From the NCBI RefSeq assembly GCF_002156705.1, contig NZ_CP019893.1, positions 434,001-498,000 of the forward strand: 64,000 nt of DNA, written 5' to 3'. A program made the translations under genes and the position numbers. How positions within the stretch are numbered: the stretch's first letter is position 1; each line of letters begins with the position of its first letter. Of this stretch, positions 61,939 to 64,000 are shown piece after piece. The stretch comes from Natrarchaeobaculum aegyptiacum. Lineage in GTDB: Archaea; Halobacteriota; Halobacteria; Halobacteriales; Natrialbaceae. The notes under the pieces are model-generated. The model was not told the DNA's origin and did no database searches. It saw only the letters and a program-made list of their open reading frames with translations.

Positions 61939-62424
61939 ATGGTCGACCCCGTCGCAGTCGTGGCGCTCGTCCTGCTCGTCGGTGGCGTCCTCGCGACGCT
62001 GATCCCACTCGTCCCCGGCGGTGCGTTCTCGCTCACCGGCCTGCTGCTGTACTGGTGGCGGTCGGGATTCGACGAACCCGGCACCGTGGCTCTCGTCGTC
62101 CTCGTCTCCCTCGCCGTCCTCACGCTCGTGATCGAGCTCTTCGGAAGTCCCGCCGCAACTCGCGCCAGCGGAGGGTCGTGGACGACGACCGCAGCCGCGA
62201 CCGTCGTCGGAATCGTCCTCATGCTCGTCACCGGGCCAGCCGGACTGCTCGTCGGCCTCTTCGGGACCGTGCTCGTACTCGAGTTCGTCCGTAACGGCGA
62301 CCTCGAACACAGCGCCCGGACGGCCCTCTGGTCGACCGTCGGGACGCTCGCCTCCACGGCGGTGCAGGTGCTGTTGACCCTCTCGATTTTACTCGGCTTC
62401 CTCGTTGCCGTCTACGTCCTGTAA
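61939..62424 (+). CDS. DUF456 family membrane protein
   Basis: A 161-residue protein with five hydrophobic spans and the DUF456 features (VVALVLLVGGVLATLIPLVPGGAFSLTGLLLYWW at the N-terminus, GPAGLLVGLFGTVLVLEF in the C-terminal half). The function is unknown; DUF456 proteins are common small inner-membrane proteins. The ATG at 61939 begins MVDPVAVVALV. It is divergent from the DHH gene. Confidence 0.85.
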   Translation: MVDPVAVVALVLLVGGVLATLIPLVPGGAFSLTGLLLYWWRSGFDEPGTVALVVLVSLAVLTLVIELFGSPAATRASGGSWTTTAAATVVGIVLMLVTGPAGLLVGLFGTVLVLEFVRNGDLEHSARTALWSTVGTLASTAVQVLLTLSILLGFLVAVYVL

Positions 62425-62486
62425 GCAGTCGCCGTGGGGAAACGGGACCGGCCCGCCGAACTGTCGGCGACCGCAACGCTCATGCT

Positions 62487-62672
62487 ATGGTTCGTGGTAA
62501 CATTCCTGTGGACTGTTCGGAACCAGACTGCGACCGCCCGGCAGCCGTCGAACTTCACATCCCGTGGGCGGAGAACCGGCTGGTCTGTGCACCTCACGCC
62601 CGCGTTCTCGGCCGCCGAGACGGGATCGTCGCGGACCCGCTGCCAGACCGGGCGGACGAACTCCTCGAGTGA
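62487..62672 (+). CDS. Small CxxxxC-type haloarchaeal protein
   Basis: A 61-residue protein (MVRGNIPVDCSEPDCDRPAA at the start) with cysteines at C10 and C15 and a further Cys34-x2-His pair (CAPHARVLG), enough for one zinc site. It is probably one of the haloarchaeal micro-proteins. The ATG at 62487 lies 62 bp after the DUF456 stop. It is convergent with gltX, 21 bp from its end. Confidence 0.6.
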   Translation: MVRGNIPVDCSEPDCDRPAAVELHIPWAENRLVCAPHARVLGRRDGIVADPLPDRADELLE

Positions 62673-62693
62673 CCGGCGATCTGCGATCTGTCG

Positions 62694-64000
62694 CTACGGG
62701 TGGGTGTAGTAGACGACGGTTTCGTCGCCGTCGTGGGCGTCGATCCTGGCGAAGCCGACGCGTTCGAACTGGACCAGTTCGTCGGGCTCGAGGTTCGCGA
62801 CTCCGGGTTCGGCGCGCCCGGTCACGTCGCCATCCATGGTTCGCATGCGAACGGGGACGCTCTCGTCGACCGGCACCCAGTGGACGACGTCGACGTCACC
62901 CTCGCGGACGACGTCGATGTCCTCGCCGGTGTACTGGAGCACGTCGCGCGTGTACTGGAAACAGCCCAGTCCCTTGAGCCAGATCCGTTCCTCTCGGCCG
63001 GGAAGGTCCGCTGACTCGAGCAAGACCGCGTCGCCGACGGGAATCTCACGGACGCCACGGTCCTCGTGGTTGGGATGCAACGGCGGGTTGGCCTCCCCGG
63101 GTGGGCTGCCGCCGAGGGGGAGTTCGGTACCGTCGCGGACGAGGAACCGGCGGTCGGTCTCGTCGTCGATCAACTCGCGGTTGTTGGCGTAGACGGTGCT
63201 CATCGCGAGGTCGACGTCGGTCGTCGAGGTGCCGAGGCCGACCATCGCGTCGACGATGGCCTCGCCCCGGATGCCCCGTCGGCGAAGGCTCTGGAGCGTC
63301 GGCGCGCGCGGGTCGTCCCAGCCGTCGAGGTCGCCACCATCGATCAACTCACCGATTCTCGAGGTACTCATCTTCACGTCGTAGGCGTCGATCTGGACGT
63401 GGCCCCAGTGGACCACCTCGGGGTACTCCCAGTCGAAGTAGTCGTAGACGAACTGCTGGCGTTTGGCCGAGTCCTGGAGGTCGATTCCGCGAATGATGTG
63501 GGTGATGCCGACCAGGTGATCGTCGACGCCGGACTGGAAGTCGAGCATCGGCCAGCAGCGGTATTCGCTCGCCTCCTCGCGCGGGTGGGGCGTGTCGATC
63601 ATCCGGAACGCGACCCAGTCGCGCAGGGCGGGGTTCTTGTGCTCGATGTCCGTCTTTACGCGCAGAACCATCTCGCCGCTCTCGTACTCGCCGTCGACCA
63701 TCGCCTCGAACTCCTCGAGGACGGTCTCGACGTCCTTGTCGCGGTGCGGACAGGGTTCACCCGAGTTCTTCAGTTCCGAGAACTCCTCGCCCGAACACGA
63801 GCAGGTGTAGGCCCCGCCGAGTTCGATCAGTTCGCGAGCGTGGTCGTAGTAGGTCTCGAGTCGATCACTCGCCCGGAAGACGTCGTCTGGCTCGAATCCC
63901 AGATAGTCGAGGTCCTCGATGATGGCGTCGTAGGCCTCGAGATCCGGGCGCTTTGTCTCGGGATCGGTGTCGTCGAAGCGGACACAGAACCAGCCGTCGT
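62694..64000 (-). CDS. gltX: Glutamyl-tRNA synthetase, C-terminal part (partial)
   Basis: The reading frame is open to the right edge of the window, so the N-terminus is outside. The visible part (about 435 residues) begins in the Rossmann-fold region (VRFDDTDPETKRPDLEAY) and includes the class I KMSKS-type loop as DVKMSTSRIG. It also has DYFDWEYPEVVHWG and the C-terminal anticodon-binding beta-barrel of the archaeal/eukaryotic-type GluRS (VPVDESVPVRMRTMDGDVTGRAEP). The KMSTS variant is normal for archaeal GluRS. The enzyme may charge both tRNA-Glu and tRNA-Gln (for amidotransferase repair), as is general in archaea. Confidence 0.94.
   Translation of the reverse strand, partial: DGWFCVRFDDTDPETKRPDLEAYDAIIEDLDYLGFEPDDVFRASDRLETYYDHARELIELGGAYTCSCSGEEFSELKNSGEPCPHRDKDVETVLEEFEAMVDGEYESGEMVLRVKTDIEHKNPALRDWVAFRMIDTPHPREEASEYRCWPMLDFQSGVDDHLVGITHIIRGIDLQDSAKRQQFVYDYFDWEYPEVVHWGHVQIDAYDVKMSTSRIGELIDGGDLDGWDDPRAPTLQSLRRRGIRGEAIVDAMVGLGTSTTDVDLAMSTVYANNRELIDDETDRRFLVRDGTELPLGGSPPGEANPPLHPNHEDRGVREIPVGDAVLLESADLPGREERIWLKGLGCFQYTRDVLQYTGEDIDVVREGDVDVVHWVPVDESVPVRMRTMDGDVTGRAEPGVANLEPDELVQFERVGFARIDAHDGDETVVYYTHP

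Overview
The window looks like chromosomal DNA of a halophilic archaeon (class Halobacteria, probably order Natrialbales). The reasons are high G+C with strongly G/C-biased third codon positions, very acidic proteins, many leaderless starts about 25-30 nt behind TATA-like boxes, and typical haloarchaeal genes: a PGF-CTERM S-layer-type glycoprotein, a Bat/HTH-10 regulator, the rpa1-rpap1-rpe operon, GTP cyclohydrolase III and a 20S proteasome alpha subunit. The order-level placement is inference.

Layout. 1-108 is a repeat that recurs at 22179-22286. 190-8900 holds a small zinc protein, an M24 peptidase, trehalose synthesis (otsA-otsB), small regulators, a Bat-like sensor regulator, an MTH865-type protein and a ribbon-helix-helix regulator. 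8943-17547 holds cobyric acid synthase, an ABC exporter pair, cob(I)alamin adenosyltransferase, a CBS protein, msrA and the riboflavin gene arfC. 17667-21715 is the RPA operon. 21811-22286 is the remnant of a tnpB-type (IS1341/IS605-like) transposable element directly upstream of the S-layer-type gene (22584-25079). 25570-33149 holds a geranylgeranyl reductase, an HTH regulator, psmA, an SBDS homologue, an unusual membrane protein that combines an inactive M48-like domain with an Mrr-like domain, and hflX. 33382-38115 is a complete branched-chain-type ABC importer operon. It is followed by an acyl-CoA ligase and a thiolase/DUF35 pair, the latter ending in a 102-bp tandem repeat. 42165-49641 holds a coiled-coil protein, a RecA-like DUF, an RNase H-like exonuclease, HalOD1, tRNA-Thr(UGU), GNAT, pgk, a CBS/zinc-ribbon protein, arfA, DUF5785 and a PadR regulator. 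49832-56856 holds cobalamin genes cbiT-cbiL-cbiF and cbiA. Between them lie a large membrane protein, an R2-like ligand-binding oxidase and a broken second copy of the membrane protein. 57119-64000 holds a VOC protein, pyrF, RNA-binding and small proteins, a zinc-finger protein, a DHH phosphoesterase, a DUF456 membrane protein and the 3' part of gltX, which runs off the right edge.

How the genes fit together. Several cofactor pathways are scattered in pieces: cobalamin (cbiP, cobA, cbiTLF, cbiA) and riboflavin (arfA, arfC). The importer, acyl-CoA ligase and thiolase/DUF35 pair could form an uptake-and-activation route for a carboxylic acid. RPA1, its partner and the phosphoesterase form a DNA-repair operon.

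The features most worth following up are the doubly degenerate M48/Mrr fusion, the thiolase without its nucleophilic cysteine paired with a cysteine-free DUF35 protein, the 0.47-kb deletion derivative of a tnpB element next to the S-layer promoter, the 102-bp tandem repeat that duplicates a gene's 3' end, the collapsed membrane-protein paralogue beside R2lox, and two strongly structured intergenic regions. No CRISPR array, rRNA gene, prophage or intact transposase was seen.
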